A DNA stretch of 64,000 bases from Dyadobacter diqingensis (GCF_024220585.1 NZ_JAMXKF010000004.1:434001-498000), one strand, 5' to 3'. Positions 1-9,154 are shown, numbered from the stretch's first letter. The notes: generated from the sequence alone by a model not told the origin. Numbers and translations: made by a program.

Positions 1-1083
1 GATATTGTGACGCTGCCGCAGCTGTTTAAAAACAATAACTATTACAGCGCAAGGGTCGGTAAGATCTTTCACTATGGCGTACCGGGACAAATTGGTACGG
101 ATGGACTGGACGATGCTGTCTCGTGGGATCATAAGATCAACCCAAAAGGACGGGATAAAACCGAAGAATCGCTCGTCAAAAATCTCACTCCCAAACGGGC
201 TCTCGGCAGTGCGCTTGCTTATCTGGCAACGGAAGGTACGGATGACGAGCATACCGACGGTATCATCACCAATGAAGCGATCAAATTACTCGAAGAAAAG
301 AAAAACGATCCGTTCTTTCTTGCCGTGGGTTTTTTCAGACCGCATTCACCTTATGTAGCGCCAAAGAAATATTTTGATCAGTACCCACTTGACAAAATAC
401 CGCTTCCTAAGGAAGTGGAGAATGATCTTGACGATGTGCCGGAAGCAGCATTATTTACAAAACCATCGCATTGGGGACTTACCGAACCGGAACGTCGAGA
501 GGCGTTAAGAGCTTATTACGCGACGATTTCCTTTATGGATGCACAGGTTGGTAAACTGCTGGATGCGCTGGACCGTCTGAAATTGTCGGACAATACCATT
601 ATTGTATTTTGGAGTGATCACGGTTACAACGTGGGGCAGCACGGACAATGGATGAAACAGAGTTTGTTTGAAAACTCAGCACGGGTTCCTTTGATTATTT
701 CCGTGCCGGGCGGCTTGAAAGGAAAGGCATCCGGCCGTACCGTGGAATTGCTGGATATCTATCCCACACTTGCGGAGCTTACCGGACTGGATCCGCATCA
801 GAAATTACAGGGAAAGAGTTTGACTCCTTTGTTGAAAAATCCTGCTGCAAAATGGGACAAACCGGCCTACACGCAGGTGCGGCGCGACAAGATTTTCGGC
901 CGTTCAGTCCGGACGGAACGCTTTCGTTATACCGAGTGGGATGAAGGAAGGGCAGGTGTGGAACTGTATGATCATCAATCGGATCCCGGCGAATTCAAGA
1001 ATCTTGCCAAAGAAAATAATCATGTCAAAACGGTGAATGAGCTGGCTATTTTACTAAAAAATGGTTTTCCGGTGCATGAGTAA
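1..1083 (+). CDS. Sulfatase, iduronate-2-sulfatase-like (5' end outside window)
   Basis: This is the C-terminal part of a type I sulfatase that hydrolyses a sulfate ester, probably on a glycan, in the periplasm. The reading frame is open through base 1, so the start, signal peptide and formylglycine cysteine motif lie upstream of the window; the GTG at 7 is only an internal codon. Seen here are the RPHSPYVAP block near 340, typical of the iduronate-2-sulfatase-like group, and the late metal-site block SDHGYNVGQHGQW near 613, both carrying the expected Asp/His residues. The C-terminal subdomain ends in the usual ELYDHQSDPGEFKNLA pattern. A second sulfatase follows 48 bp downstream on the same strand, so the two are probably co-transcribed. 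The family is certain; the substrate cannot be told. Confidence 0.9.
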   Translation, partial: DIVTLPQLFKNNNYYSARVGKIFHYGVPGQIGTDGLDDAVSWDHKINPKGRDKTEESLVKNLTPKRALGSALAYLATEGTDDEHTDGIITNEAIKLLEEKKNDPFFLAVGFFRPHSPYVAPKKYFDQYPLDKIPLPKEVENDLDDVPEAALFTKPSHWGLTEPERREALRAYYATISFMDAQVGKLLDALDRLKLSDNTIIVFWSDHGYNVGQHGQWMKQSLFENSARVPLIISVPGGLKGKASGRTVELLDIYPTLAELTGLDPHQKLQGKSLTPLLKNPAAKWDKPAYTQVRRDKIFGRSVRTERFRYTEWDEGRAGVELYDHQSDPGEFKNLAKENNHVKTVNELAILLKNGFPVHE

Positions 1084-1131
1084 TTGTAAATCAAATTTTT
1101 TGTATAAAATTTGAGAATATTATCAGTGAAC

Positions 1132-2625
1132 ATGCAAGTTATCAGGTTTATAAGATCCTCTTCGTTAGTTATTTTTCTTGTCACGCAGTGCTTCTCCGGT
1201 TATGGACAGAGGCGAGAAGGGCGGTTGTCGGTCAGTCCGGATATGGTTATCGGATTAATCAACAATCGCCACCAGTTTGCTTCGATCGGCAAAAGCCGTC
1301 CAGGGAATTCAAGGGACGAAACGCCCCGTCCGAATATTATATTTATCCTGACGGATGATCACCGCTGGGATGCATTAGGGGCCGCGGGGAATAAAATTAT
1401 CCGGACACCCAACCTGGATGCACTGGCGAAGAGCGGAACGTTGTTCAAAAAAGCTTACGTGACGACTTCTATTTGTTGCGTCAGCCGGGCTAGCCTTTTG
1501 ACCGGTCAGTATCAGTCGAGGCATAAGATTAATGATTTCAAAACCTGTTTGTCTAAAAAAGCGCTTGCCAAAACGTATCCGGCATTGCTGAAAAACGCGG
1601 GTTATAAGCTCGGTTTCATTGGTAAATTCGGACTGGATGATAAACGCCAGCCCGATACACTTTTTGACTATTGGGCCAGCGCGCGTGAAGAACAGCCGGT
1701 TTATGAAATGATCAACAAGAGCGGGAAAATGATCCACCATACCGACAGTGTTGGAAAAGATATTCGTCAGTTTTTGAATCAGTTTGCCGGAAAGGAGCCG
1801 TTCTGTTTGTCGGTAAGTTTCAAAGCACCGCACGAGCTTGATGGTAACCCGCCTACTTTTCCTGCCCAGGAAAAGTTTAAAGGCTATTATCAGAATGTGA
1901 GTATTCCGGAGCCCGTAACCGCCGATCCTAAATACTGGAACAGCTTTCCAGAGTTTTTCAGGAATGATAAAAATATTGCACGGGCCAGGTGGAAACCTCT
2001 ATTATCTACGCCGGAGCTGAGGCAGGAAACAACCCGTAATTATTATCGTCTGATCACCGGCGTTGACGAGGTTGTCGGTAATATGGTGGCGCAGTTAAAA
2101 GAACTGGAAATTGACAAAAATACGATCATCATCTTTATGGGTGATAATGGTTTTTCGCTTGGAGAACACGGTCTGGAAGGCAAATGGTACGGATTTGAAG
2201 AGTCCATCAGAGTTCCCCTGATCATTTCCGGAGCTCCGTTGCCGAGAAAGTTGAGAAGAGAGGAAACCGATAAAATAGCACTCAACATTGATATTGCGCC
2301 AACCATTCTGGCTTTGGCAGGTGTGCCTGTGCCGTCTACGATCCAGGGTATGGATTTAATCAGAATGATGAAAAAGAAATCCACTGCCCGAAAAGATTTT
2401 TTCTATGAGCATACGTATCTCGGAGGTGTTGCATTGCCGAAGGTGGAAGGGGTGGTGTCAGAGCATTTTAAGTACATGAAATACATCGAGCACAATTACG
2501 AAGAATTTTATGATACCCGAAAAGACCCGAATGAGACAACCAACATTATCAAAAAGAAATCAGAAAAAGCGAAGTTGAAAAAACTACGCAACCGCTATGC
2601 AGAGCTCAGAAAGGAAGTACGATAA
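1132..2625 (+). CDS. Secreted sulfatase with CCVSR active-site motif
   Basis: This is a full-length type I sulfatase of 497 residues, with a hydrophobic signal peptide in about the first 25. I chose the ATG at 1132; a TTG at 1111 would add seven residues. Motifs in order are the metal-binding ILTDDHRWDALG, the active-site stretch SICCVSRASLLTGQ (cysteines at residues 115-116), the GDNGFSLGEHG metal-site block and a conserved C-terminal EEFYDTRKDPNETTN. The classic formylglycine motif is C-x-P/A-S-R; here the third position is Val. The rest of the signature is intact, so I expect an active enzyme, but maturation may need a tolerant formylglycine-generating system. No sulfatase-maturating enzyme is present in the window. 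A bidirectional terminator follows the stop. Confidence 0.92.
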   Translation: MQVIRFIRSSSLVIFLVTQCFSGYGQRREGRLSVSPDMVIGLINNRHQFASIGKSRPGNSRDETPRPNIIFILTDDHRWDALGAAGNKIIRTPNLDALAKSGTLFKKAYVTTSICCVSRASLLTGQYQSRHKINDFKTCLSKKALAKTYPALLKNAGYKLGFIGKFGLDDKRQPDTLFDYWASAREEQPVYEMINKSGKMIHHTDSVGKDIRQFLNQFAGKEPFCLSVSFKAPHELDGNPPTFPAQEKFKGYYQNVSIPEPVTADPKYWNSFPEFFRNDKNIARARWKPLLSTPELRQETTRNYYRLITGVDEVVGNMVAQLKELEIDKNTIIIFMGDNGFSLGEHGLEGKWYGFEESIRVPLIISGAPLPRKLRREETDKIALNIDIAPTILALAGVPVPSTIQGMDLIRMMKKKSTARKDFFYEHTYLGGVALPKVEGVVSEHFKYMKYIEHNYEEFYDTRKDPNETTNIIKKKSEKAKLKKLRNRYAELRKEVR

Positions 2626-2631
2626 TTAACA

Positions 2632-2677
2632 AAAACAGCCTCCGTTTTATCCTGACAGATAAAACGGAGGCTGTTTT
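2632..2677 (+). terminator. Bidirectional intrinsic terminator
   Basis: A 16-bp perfect stem (CAGCCTCCGTTTTATC pairing 2636-2651 with 2658-2673) has a 6-nt loop and is flanked by A-tract and T-tract. It lies between the stop of the plus-strand sulfatase and the stop of the convergent minus-strand sugar dehydrogenase, and serves both. Confidence 0.92.
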
Positions 2678-2693
2678 GTATAAAAAGATCAAA

Positions 2694-3881
2694 TTAAGGC
2701 ACCAGTTTGTAAATGGCTCCCTTGTTGTCATCCAGCAAAACGGTCAGCACATAAAGCTCACCTGCCAGATCTTCTCCGAAACTGTAAACATGCCAGTAAC
2801 CAGGATCTCTTGAAATCGAAAGTTTTTCCCGAGTCCATTTGTTAGCTACCCCTGGCGATAAGTGCCAGATCGGCCCCATCATGTCTCCGAAAATATACTT
2901 TCCTGTTAATGCCGGAATGGCCTTACCACGGTACACAAAACCGCCGGTGATACTCAGGCCTTCGGGATGCGGATATTCCGCGATAGGCGCAATGGCTTTC
3001 GCAGGTTGCGGATCCTCCGCATTGAATGCATGAAATCCTTCGATTGGTCTCCATCCATAATTTCCACCCTTGGTGATGATGTCTACTTCTTCGTATTTGT
3101 TCTGGCCAACTTCGCCTGCGAAAAGCTGGTTGGTTTTGCGGTCAAAGCTGAAACGCCATGGGTTACGCAATCCGTAAGCATAAATTTCTCCTTTTGCATC
3201 GGCTGTTTTTACAAATGGGTTGTCAGTAGGGATCGCGTAGGGTTGTTTGTTGACATCAATTCTTAAAATCTTGCCCAACAGATTGGACAAATCCTGTGCG
3301 TTGCCATACTTGCCGTGTTTATCGCCGCCACCGCCGCCATCACCGGACGAGATATACAAAAATCCGTCAGCACCGAATTTCAGATCGCCGCCGTTGTGAT
3401 TGGATTCGGGCTGATCAAATACCAAAACCTTACGCATCGAATTCTTATCGGCTTGCAGCGGATTGCCTTTGCTGACCGTGTATTCGCGAACCTCTGAGTG
3501 GTTATCCACACCTTTTTGAGAAGGAATTACCGACGTACTGCAATACACATAGAACTTTCCGTTGGTGGCATAGTCAGGGTGGAATGCCAAACCTAACAGA
3601 CCCCGTTCGTCGTATCCGTCTTTTTTCAGAACTTCCTTTGTGATGTCGAGAAAGGGCGCTGGTAGCAATTTTCCCTTTTGAACAATTCGGATTCTGCCTT
3701 CCTGCTCGCCGATAAAAAGCATATCCGGCGTATTTTTAGCGACTGCAAAAGCCGTTGGATGTGACACCTGGTCGGTCACAAGCTGTAATTTTACGTTAAC
3801 CGGAGATGTTGCAGCCTGTCCGAAAGCGGTGGCGGACAACAAAACCGTTGAAAAAAACGGAATGAAAAGTTTTTTAAGCAT
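2694..3881 (-). CDS. PQQ-dependent sugar dehydrogenase (soluble GSDH/Asd type)
   Basis: This is a secreted six-bladed beta-propeller quinoprotein of about 395 residues, the glucose/sorbosone dehydrogenase family that oxidises aldoses in the periplasm using PQQ and calcium. The ATG at 3881 starts a clean signal peptide ending near AFGQ; the longer frame to 3920 would put 13 polar residues before it. Family landmarks are RGLLGLAFHPDY, the catalytic-loop His in ESNHNGGDLKFGADGFLYISSGDGG, the propeller segment GLRNPWRFSFDR and GEVGQNKYEEVD. A palindromic LacI-type operator lies 64 bp upstream and a lacI-family gene lies just beyond it, so sugar control is likely. No PQQ biosynthesis gene is visible in the window. 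Confidence 0.92.
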   Translation of the reverse strand: MLKKLFIPFFSTVLLSATAFGQAATSPVNVKLQLVTDQVSHPTAFAVAKNTPDMLFIGEQEGRIRIVQKGKLLPAPFLDITKEVLKKDGYDERGLLGLAFHPDYATNGKFYVYCSTSVIPSQKGVDNHSEVREYTVSKGNPLQADKNSMRKVLVFDQPESNHNGGDLKFGADGFLYISSGDGGGGGDKHGKYGNAQDLSNLLGKILRIDVNKQPYAIPTDNPFVKTADAKGEIYAYGLRNPWRFSFDRKTNQLFAGEVGQNKYEEVDIITKGGNYGWRPIEGFHAFNAEDPQPAKAIAPIAEYPHPEGLSITGGFVYRGKAIPALTGKYIFGDMMGPIWHLSPGVANKWTREKLSISRDPGYWHVYSFGEDLAGELYVLTVLLDDNKGAIYKLVP

Positions 3882-3944
3882 CGTTTGAAATTTGGGATTT
3901 TGAAGAGTTGTTAGGGGCAAGTTTTAAGTTGCTGCACAAATTAA

Positions 3945-3958
3945 CGTAATCGTTTACG
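3945..3958. promoter_or_regulatory. Candidate LacI-family operator
   Basis: CGTAATCGTTTACG is a near-perfect 14-bp palindrome with a central CG (12 of 14 positions symmetric), the typical shape of LacI/GalR operators. It sits 64 bp upstream of the chosen start of the PQQ sugar dehydrogenase, and the lacI-family gene ends about 85 bp further on. A related half-site (GCGTAAAC) follows near 3975. Assignment to this regulator is inference. Confidence 0.5.
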
Positions 3959-4043
3959 GAAAAATGACAAAAGTGCGTAAACTTATTTTAATTTCAATGT
4001 AAATTGTTGATTATCAGTCATTGTTTTTAAGCGAATGATCAAA

Positions 4044-5075
4044 TCAACTTATGGAGGTTTTTAGGGACGATTCTCTGAAAATAGGAATGGGTTCAATCAC
4101 GCAACGGTTGTTGGTGATAACACTGCTATCACTTGTAATGATGCCATAAAGCAGTTTGAAAGCTTCCTGTCCCATAACAACCGTTTGCTGGTCCATCGTG
4201 GATAGGGAAGGGGTTGTATGTTCGCTGAACATATCGTTGCAAAAGCCAAAAATACCGAATTGCTGAGGCACCTGAATCCTGCTGTTTTTGAGTTGTTTCA
4301 AAATACCGAGGGCGGTAAAATCTTCGGCTGCAAAGATCGCATCCGGCGGCTGGGGCAATTGCAGCAGATGCCTCGTACCTTCCATTCCCGACTCTATGGA
4401 AATATTTCCGGTGTAGATCAGCTCTTTCTCTACCGGGATATTGTTTGCTTTTAATGCCGCCAGGTAGCCGTTTAACCGGTCGCTAAAAGTTCTGATAAAT
4501 ACTGGCCCCGAGATATGGGCGATTCGCCGGTAACCCTGATCAATAAGATGCTGGGTTGCCAGAAACGCACCCTTGTATCCATCAATCACCACGGTTGGCA
4601 TACCCAAATCTTCCGGCACACGATCAAAAAAGACAAGGGGAATATTTCTCCGTTTTACTTCCAGGAAATGGTCATAGTTCAGCGTATTTCTCGACATCGA
4701 AACGATAATCCCATCGACACGGGCCCCGATGAATGTTTGAATTCCCTTTACCTCTAATTCATGCAACTCGTCACATTCATGGATCAAAACGGAATAACCT
4801 TGCTTGCGGGCCAGGTTGGTAATGCCATGAATCACGGAGCCAAAAAATGCGTTTTCAGCGGTCGGGATGAGTACGCCAATAACGTGAGTTTTGCCTGACC
4901 TCAGAGAAGATGCAATACGGTTCGGATTGTAGTTAAGCCTTAAAGCAGCCTCCTTCACAACATCCTTGGTTTTTGCGCTGATTTCAGGATGGTCACTGAG
5001 TGCCCGGGAGACCGTCGCGGCGGTCATTTTCAGTTCTTGGGCTATATCATTTAGGGTGACGCTGCTTTTTTTCAA
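4044..5075 (-). CDS. LacI/GalR-family transcriptional regulator
   Basis: This is a cytoplasmic DNA-binding repressor/activator with an N-terminal LacI helix-turn-helix (VTLNDIAQELKMTAATVSRAL, then the hinge helix NRIASSLRSGKT) and a periplasmic-binding-protein-like effector domain (VIGVLIPTAENAFFGSVIHGI to the end). It is about 343 residues, normal for the family. No ATG precedes the HTH in frame. I chose the TTG at 5075, which gives the family-typical MKKSSVTLNDIA start; the TTG at 5120, directly after an in-frame stop, is the alternative. The regulated gene is most likely the adjacent PQQ dehydrogenase, whose upstream region carries a LacI-type palindrome. The inducer is unknown, probably a sugar. 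Confidence 0.93.
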   Translation of the reverse strand: MKKSSVTLNDIAQELKMTAATVSRALSDHPEISAKTKDVVKEAALRLNYNPNRIASSLRSGKTHVIGVLIPTAENAFFGSVIHGITNLARKQGYSVLIHECDELHELEVKGIQTFIGARVDGIIVSMSRNTLNYDHFLEVKRRNIPLVFFDRVPEDLGMPTVVIDGYKGAFLATQHLIDQGYRRIAHISGPVFIRTFSDRLNGYLAALKANNIPVEKELIYTGNISIESGMEGTRHLLQLPQPPDAIFAAEDFTALGILKQLKNSRIQVPQQFGIFGFCNDMFSEHTTPSLSTMDQQTVVMGQEAFKLLYGIITSDSSVITNNRCVIEPIPIFRESSLKTSIS

Positions 5076-5328
5076 TTTGATACTTTTTTGTAAATGTAAT
5101 AAAGATTTGAAGTCGAGCAACTATTGAGATTTGTTTTTGAACTACCGGTTATTATTAAAAAGTATTGAATTTACATTAAGTATAAACTTTATCAATTGAT
5201 TAATAATTAATAAAAGTATTATACATTTGATATGTATTTAAAATATAATTTATATTGAAAGTGTATATAATTATTGTTATTGTAGTCAATTGGTTATAGT
5301 TTGTTGTGTCGATTTGTGTATAACAAAA

Positions 5329-5359
5329 AAAGGTGATCTGAATTGCTCAGACCACCTTT
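5329..5359 (-). terminator. Intrinsic terminator
   Basis: AAAGGTGATCTGA and TCAGACCACCTTT form a 13-bp stem with one mismatch and a short loop. It lies 17 bp past the stop of the minus-strand DUF4394 gene, with an A-tract on the plus strand that reads as a T-tract for the minus strand. Confidence 0.85.
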
Positions 5360-5376
5360 CGTGACAAAGAATAGTA

Positions 5377-6975
5377 TTATAAACCGAAACCTAAGGCTAG
5401 TCCTTTCACAGGTACCGGGAAACTATATTTCATGAGTGCCGTTCCGGTCGCCAGGTCAACAGTGTAGTAGCTGGTATTACCTCCGACGGTGAAAATAGCA
5501 AATCCAGTTCCTGAAACATTGCCAATATCAAAACCGATATTCGGGTCAACGTCAACCCCAAGAACTTTCGGATCAATCAGAAGACCTTCGTTTGGCGGGC
5601 TTTGTTTGTACAGAAGATTCGATTGGCTGTCGATATCAAACAGCGCCGTGTTCGTTCCTATCACACCCGGATAACTGTTGGTGTATGCCACCGCTGTTGC
5701 AAAGGGAGTCGGGCCAGCCGAATTTCCTATTTTCAGCGGTCCATCAACGGCCGTTACACCTGTCGTAACATCGATCCGTAAGTTTTGTCCGTTGTCGCTT
5801 ACTACGCGAAGTCTGTCGGCTGCGGGGTTAAAGTCGACACCAAAGTAAGTACCACTTATGGTAACCGGCGTGTCGTTCATAAGTTTAAGGCTAACCAATT
5901 CTGTTGCAGCTCCCGATCCAAGATCAATACCGTATATTTTACTGTTGCTGCCCAAAGCGTGCAGACGCCCGTTGACGGGACGGATATCAATTCCCAGTAA
6001 CGTTACACCACCAGGTACACCAATTGCCTTGGTTCCATATTCGCTTCCGTTTGTAGGATTGAATATTTTAAGATTGTTTGACGCATCCAGTGCGTAGGCA
6101 ACGGGCAGAGCAGGGATCGCGATACCAATAATGTTAACATTTGCCGGAAGGTTACCCAGTTTTTGCAATTTACCGGAAGCCAGATTTACATAATCCAGTT
6201 CCCATTTGTTGTCAAACTTAACGGAGGCGATTGGATAAACATCAGCTGCATTTACATCTGGCGAAATATCAAATCCGCCCACATCTTGAATATCAAGCCC
6301 CAGCCCGCCAACTGTCACAAGCGTTCCCGGGTTAGGAGGATTTTGAATGTACAAGATATCGGCGACAGGGTCAATGTCATAAAGTGTCGTGCCTACTCCG
6401 CCAGGGGAAGCAGTCACACCGGCGCGACTATTCGTGTAGGCAACGGCGCCAACTTTTGGACTTGCAGGCCCGTTCAATGGCGAATCTCCCGGAACGACAG
6501 CGCCGGTTTCTGGGTGTAAACGTAGATTCTGTGCAGTGTTGGTTACTACGCGGATCCGGTCCACAGTGGGGTTGAAATCAAAACCGATGCTGGTGCCTGA
6601 TAACGCCGTCGCAATCGGAGCCGCGCCGATTCTGGTTGCTTTTCCCTGTTGGTCTCCCGTTTTTACATTAATCTGGTAAAGGTTGCTTTGCGCGCTGATG
6701 GCATAAAGCTGTCCCGTGGCGGGACGAAAATCAATACCGGCCAATACATCACCGTTTTCCAGACCTGTTACGGAAAATGATCTTAGTGGTGTGGAAGTGT
6801 TTTTAACATTAATCTCATGCAACTGATTGTTGTCAGACAATGCATAGAAAATCCTGTCGGGAAGCGCCTGCTCGGTCGGAGAGAGGCGGTGATCTTCGCA
6901 GGAAAACAGACCCAATGCCACTGCCAGCGTTGTGGCAAGTGTTAGTTTTTTGAGTAGGGAGTTAGAGATTGTCAT
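5377..6975 (-). CDS. DUF4394 lipoprotein with two tandem DUF4394 domains
   Basis: This is a predicted lipoprotein of about 532 residues. The ATG at 6975 opens a signal sequence ending in the lipobox LGLFSC; the upstream extension to 7032 does not look like signal sequence. Two DUF4394 repeats follow, roughly residues 45-275 and 285-530. Each has the signature IRPxxGxLxALxSxSxIY, then the block FDFNPxxDRIRVVTNxxQNLRLxxxTG, then VAYTNSxxGVxxxxxTxLFDID. Such domains are predicted beta-propeller-like secreted modules of unknown function. The two copies differ enough to be an old internal duplication. The gene stands alone, bounded by a terminator downstream. No catalytic function can be assigned. 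Confidence 0.88.
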   Translation of the reverse strand: MTISNSLLKKLTLATTLAVALGLFSCEDHRLSPTEQALPDRIFYALSDNNQLHEINVKNTSTPLRSFSVTGLENGDVLAGIDFRPATGQLYAISAQSNLYQINVKTGDQQGKATRIGAAPIATALSGTSIGFDFNPTVDRIRVVTNTAQNLRLHPETGAVVPGDSPLNGPASPKVGAVAYTNSRAGVTASPGGVGTTLYDIDPVADILYIQNPPNPGTLVTVGGLGLDIQDVGGFDISPDVNAADVYPIASVKFDNKWELDYVNLASGKLQKLGNLPANVNIIGIAIPALPVAYALDASNNLKIFNPTNGSEYGTKAIGVPGGVTLLGIDIRPVNGRLHALGSNSKIYGIDLGSGAATELVSLKLMNDTPVTISGTYFGVDFNPAADRLRVVSDNGQNLRIDVTTGVTAVDGPLKIGNSAGPTPFATAVAYTNSYPGVIGTNTALFDIDSQSNLLYKQSPPNEGLLIDPKVLGVDVDPNIGFDIGNVSGTGFAIFTVGGNTSYYTVDLATGTALMKYSFPVPVKGLALGFGL

Positions 6976-7166
6976 GAAATACCTGAGTAAGTGAGTGAAT
7001 GTTTTACAGAACTCACATACGATCAAATACACCCTTTGGATTAAAAATGAGTATTAATTTTTAATTTTATTTTAATCGAAATTTAATGTGCTCATTTCTT
7101 CGCTTAGCACACAAGCGTTTCTGACTATTTTAATCTAGCCAGAAGGTCAATGAGAGGAGACGACAA

Positions 7167-7811
7167 TTAATCGACAATATAAGACAGCGAGGCATTCTTA
7201 TACTCCGGTTTTTGAAGTTGTTGTTTAAGCATTTTAAATGATTCGAGCGGTCCCTGTGAAGCCACCAGATTGACCAGCCACGCAGGTATAGAACCACCCG
7301 GGTCAACTGCAATGGTATATTCTACCTTGACCTGTTTTTTAGATATCGGTAAAACGACCCATCGTCCCTGTGACTGGGTAACGCGGACAATTCCCTGCTT
7401 AACCGGAACAAATCCGGAAACACAGGGTGCGTCAATGGTGATGGTCTTCGTAGCCGGATTTTGTGAGACTGCGATATGCGCTATGAAGTCTCTGTTTTGT
7501 GCAGGCCAGGGAAGTGTTACCTCTGAGTAATAAAACAACTCCGACGGGGATACCTGTTTTACCAAAACACTTGATTTTGTATTGTAAACCCACTCCGTAC
7601 TCTTGTCAATATTCATGATCACCGACACAAACTGCGACGCTGATGCGTTCAGTATACTTTCGACTTTCAGTGCCTTGATTTTTGAGGTGAGCAGCGATTT
7701 GGTATAAACCCTGACCCCGTCTTTCTCCGTATGAAATTTCCAGTTTTCCTGGGCATAACTGTTTGCAAACCCACTGGTGAGAACTAAAATGGCTAATATT
7801 TTTTTGAACAT
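7167..7811 (-). CDS. START-domain (StAR-related lipid-binding) protein, secreted
   Basis: This 214-residue protein has a signal peptide ending near SYAQ and a single START/SRPBCC fold filling the rest. Landmarks are ENWKFHTEKDGVRVYTKS, the conserved STEWVYNTKSSVLVKQVS segment, and the LPWPAQNRDFIAHIAVSQ strand typical of bacterial START-domain proteins. The family binds hydrophobic ligands in a deep pocket; the ligand here is unknown. The signal peptide indicates periplasmic location. It is 77 bp upstream of nothing obviously related: the sialidase-like gene precedes it on the same strand and may share a transcript. Family call is firm, role is open. Confidence 0.88.
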   Translation of the reverse strand: MFKKILAILVLTSGFANSYAQENWKFHTEKDGVRVYTKSLLTSKIKALKVESILNASASQFVSVIMNIDKSTEWVYNTKSSVLVKQVSPSELFYYSEVTLPWPAQNRDFIAHIAVSQNPATKTITIDAPCVSGFVPVKQGIVRVTQSQGRWVVLPISKKQVKVEYTIAVDPGGSIPAWLVNLVASQGPLESFKMLKQQLQKPEYKNASLSYIVD

Positions 7812-7888
7812 CTGAATTTACGCTAATCGGATCACGCGATCTTGCATGATAACTTGTTTCAGATGTAACAGTATTTTGACAAAAATAA

Positions 7889-9154
7889 TTACCGGTTTAA
7901 TTGTTTGAAATCGTAAAATACCTGGCTGTGGTCGCCGTCTTTTTTTGTATAGGCAATCAGCAATCCTGCCTGACCTGAGGCAAGTGCAACAGGATGAGTG
8001 GCATTGGTGTTGGCAGCCGTAATAAAACCTGTTTTTAATAACTTACCACCATCGCTGCGCGTTTGCAGACCGATCCTGAAATTTCCTTCTTCGGTAAGTT
8101 CGTCCCAAACGACGGCGAGCTGACCATTCGGGCTTGCAGCAATTTGCGGGTGCTTCGCAGAGGCTGATGCGCTGATGCTTTGGCGCGTAGAAAAATTCTG
8201 ACCATCTTTGGAGTTACAATAGAAAATACCCTTTCCGCTGCCCATCGTATACCATGCAAAGTGCATTCCATTTTCATTTCCAGTCATGGTGGGTCCTGTA
8301 TGCGGACAGCCACGAATAACCCAGTTGTCCGCACTGATGCGTGTTGCCGGTGAAAAAGTTTGTCCGTTGTCTGCCGAAAGAGAATGGACCATATCACGGA
8401 TGCTGTCGCTCAAAATAGCCCTGTAAGTAAGGTGCAGCTTGCCTGTTTTATCAACAAACAGTTTGGTGCGGCAGCACTGACAGGTTGATTCAGCGACACG
8501 CGTTTCATTGACAAAACCTTCTTTTTGTTCTGTTTTTGAGAAATATAATGCTGAGCCTTCCATACTCATTCCTTCGTGATGACCTTCATGGTGATGCTGG
8601 TTTGCTTGTGCCGGTTTCCTGGAATCAAGCCAAACAACGCCGATTTCTCCGTCGGGCAGCAAAGTCATATCGAAATAACGTTCGTCGTTGCTATAAGATT
8701 TAGCAGGTGATAACTGTTTAGCCTCCGTCCAGGTGGCGCCTTTGTCGAAGGACTGGGTGTAATACAACAAACCTGCGTATTTATTTTCCTTGCTTGGGTT
8801 GCTCACGGCAAAAATGGAAAGCATATCACCATTCTTTTTATAGATTATTTTTGACAGATTTTCGTCATGCGGATAAATACCCCGGGAAGCAGAAATTTCC
8901 TTTGATCCTGAAAAAGAGCGTCCGCCATCTTTTGAAACCGCGTAGTACAGTTTGTATTGGTCGGTACTGACCTTTTGTACCCAGCTCAGAACGGGGTTGC
9001 CTGATTGATCGGTCGTCAGATAAGCACCCGATGCATCACCTTTCGGCAGGGAAATCATCCTTGGTCCGGGAGAAATATCTGATGATGGATTTGAAAAACG
9101 GTAGGCACTGATAATGAGCGTTACGATAACGAGAAGAAAAGATGCTTTTTTCAT
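7889..9154 (-). CDS. Sialidase-like (BNR/neuraminidase fold) secreted protein with CxCC and His-rich segment
   Basis: About 421 residues with an N-terminal membrane/signal segment after the ATG at 9154; the longer frame to 9193 adds 13 unlikely residues. The rest is a six-bladed sialidase-type propeller with repeated Asp-box-like turns (SKDGGRSFSG, SFDKGATWTEA, SADNGQTFSPA, SKDGQNFSTR). Two features are unusual for a sialidase: a cysteine cluster ESTCQCCRTKLFVD followed by GCPHTGPTM, and an inserted stretch NQHHHEGHHEGMSMEGS rich in His and Met. The arginine triad of true sialidases is not clear to me. I therefore call the fold, not the activity. The His/Met insert and Cys cluster suggest metal binding, perhaps copper. 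Confidence 0.75.
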   Translation of the reverse strand: MKKASFLLVIVTLIISAYRFSNPSSDISPGPRMISLPKGDASGAYLTTDQSGNPVLSWVQKVSTDQYKLYYAVSKDGGRSFSGSKEISASRGIYPHDENLSKIIYKKNGDMLSIFAVSNPSKENKYAGLLYYTQSFDKGATWTEAKQLSPAKSYSNDERYFDMTLLPDGEIGVVWLDSRKPAQANQHHHEGHHEGMSMEGSALYFSKTEQKEGFVNETRVAESTCQCCRTKLFVDKTGKLHLTYRAILSDSIRDMVHSLSADNGQTFSPATRISADNWVIRGCPHTGPTMTGNENGMHFAWYTMGSGKGIFYCNSKDGQNFSTRQSISASASAKHPQIAASPNGQLAVVWDELTEEGNFRIGLQTRSDGGKLLKTGFITAANTNATHPVALASGQAGLLIAYTKKDGDHSQVFYDFKQLNR

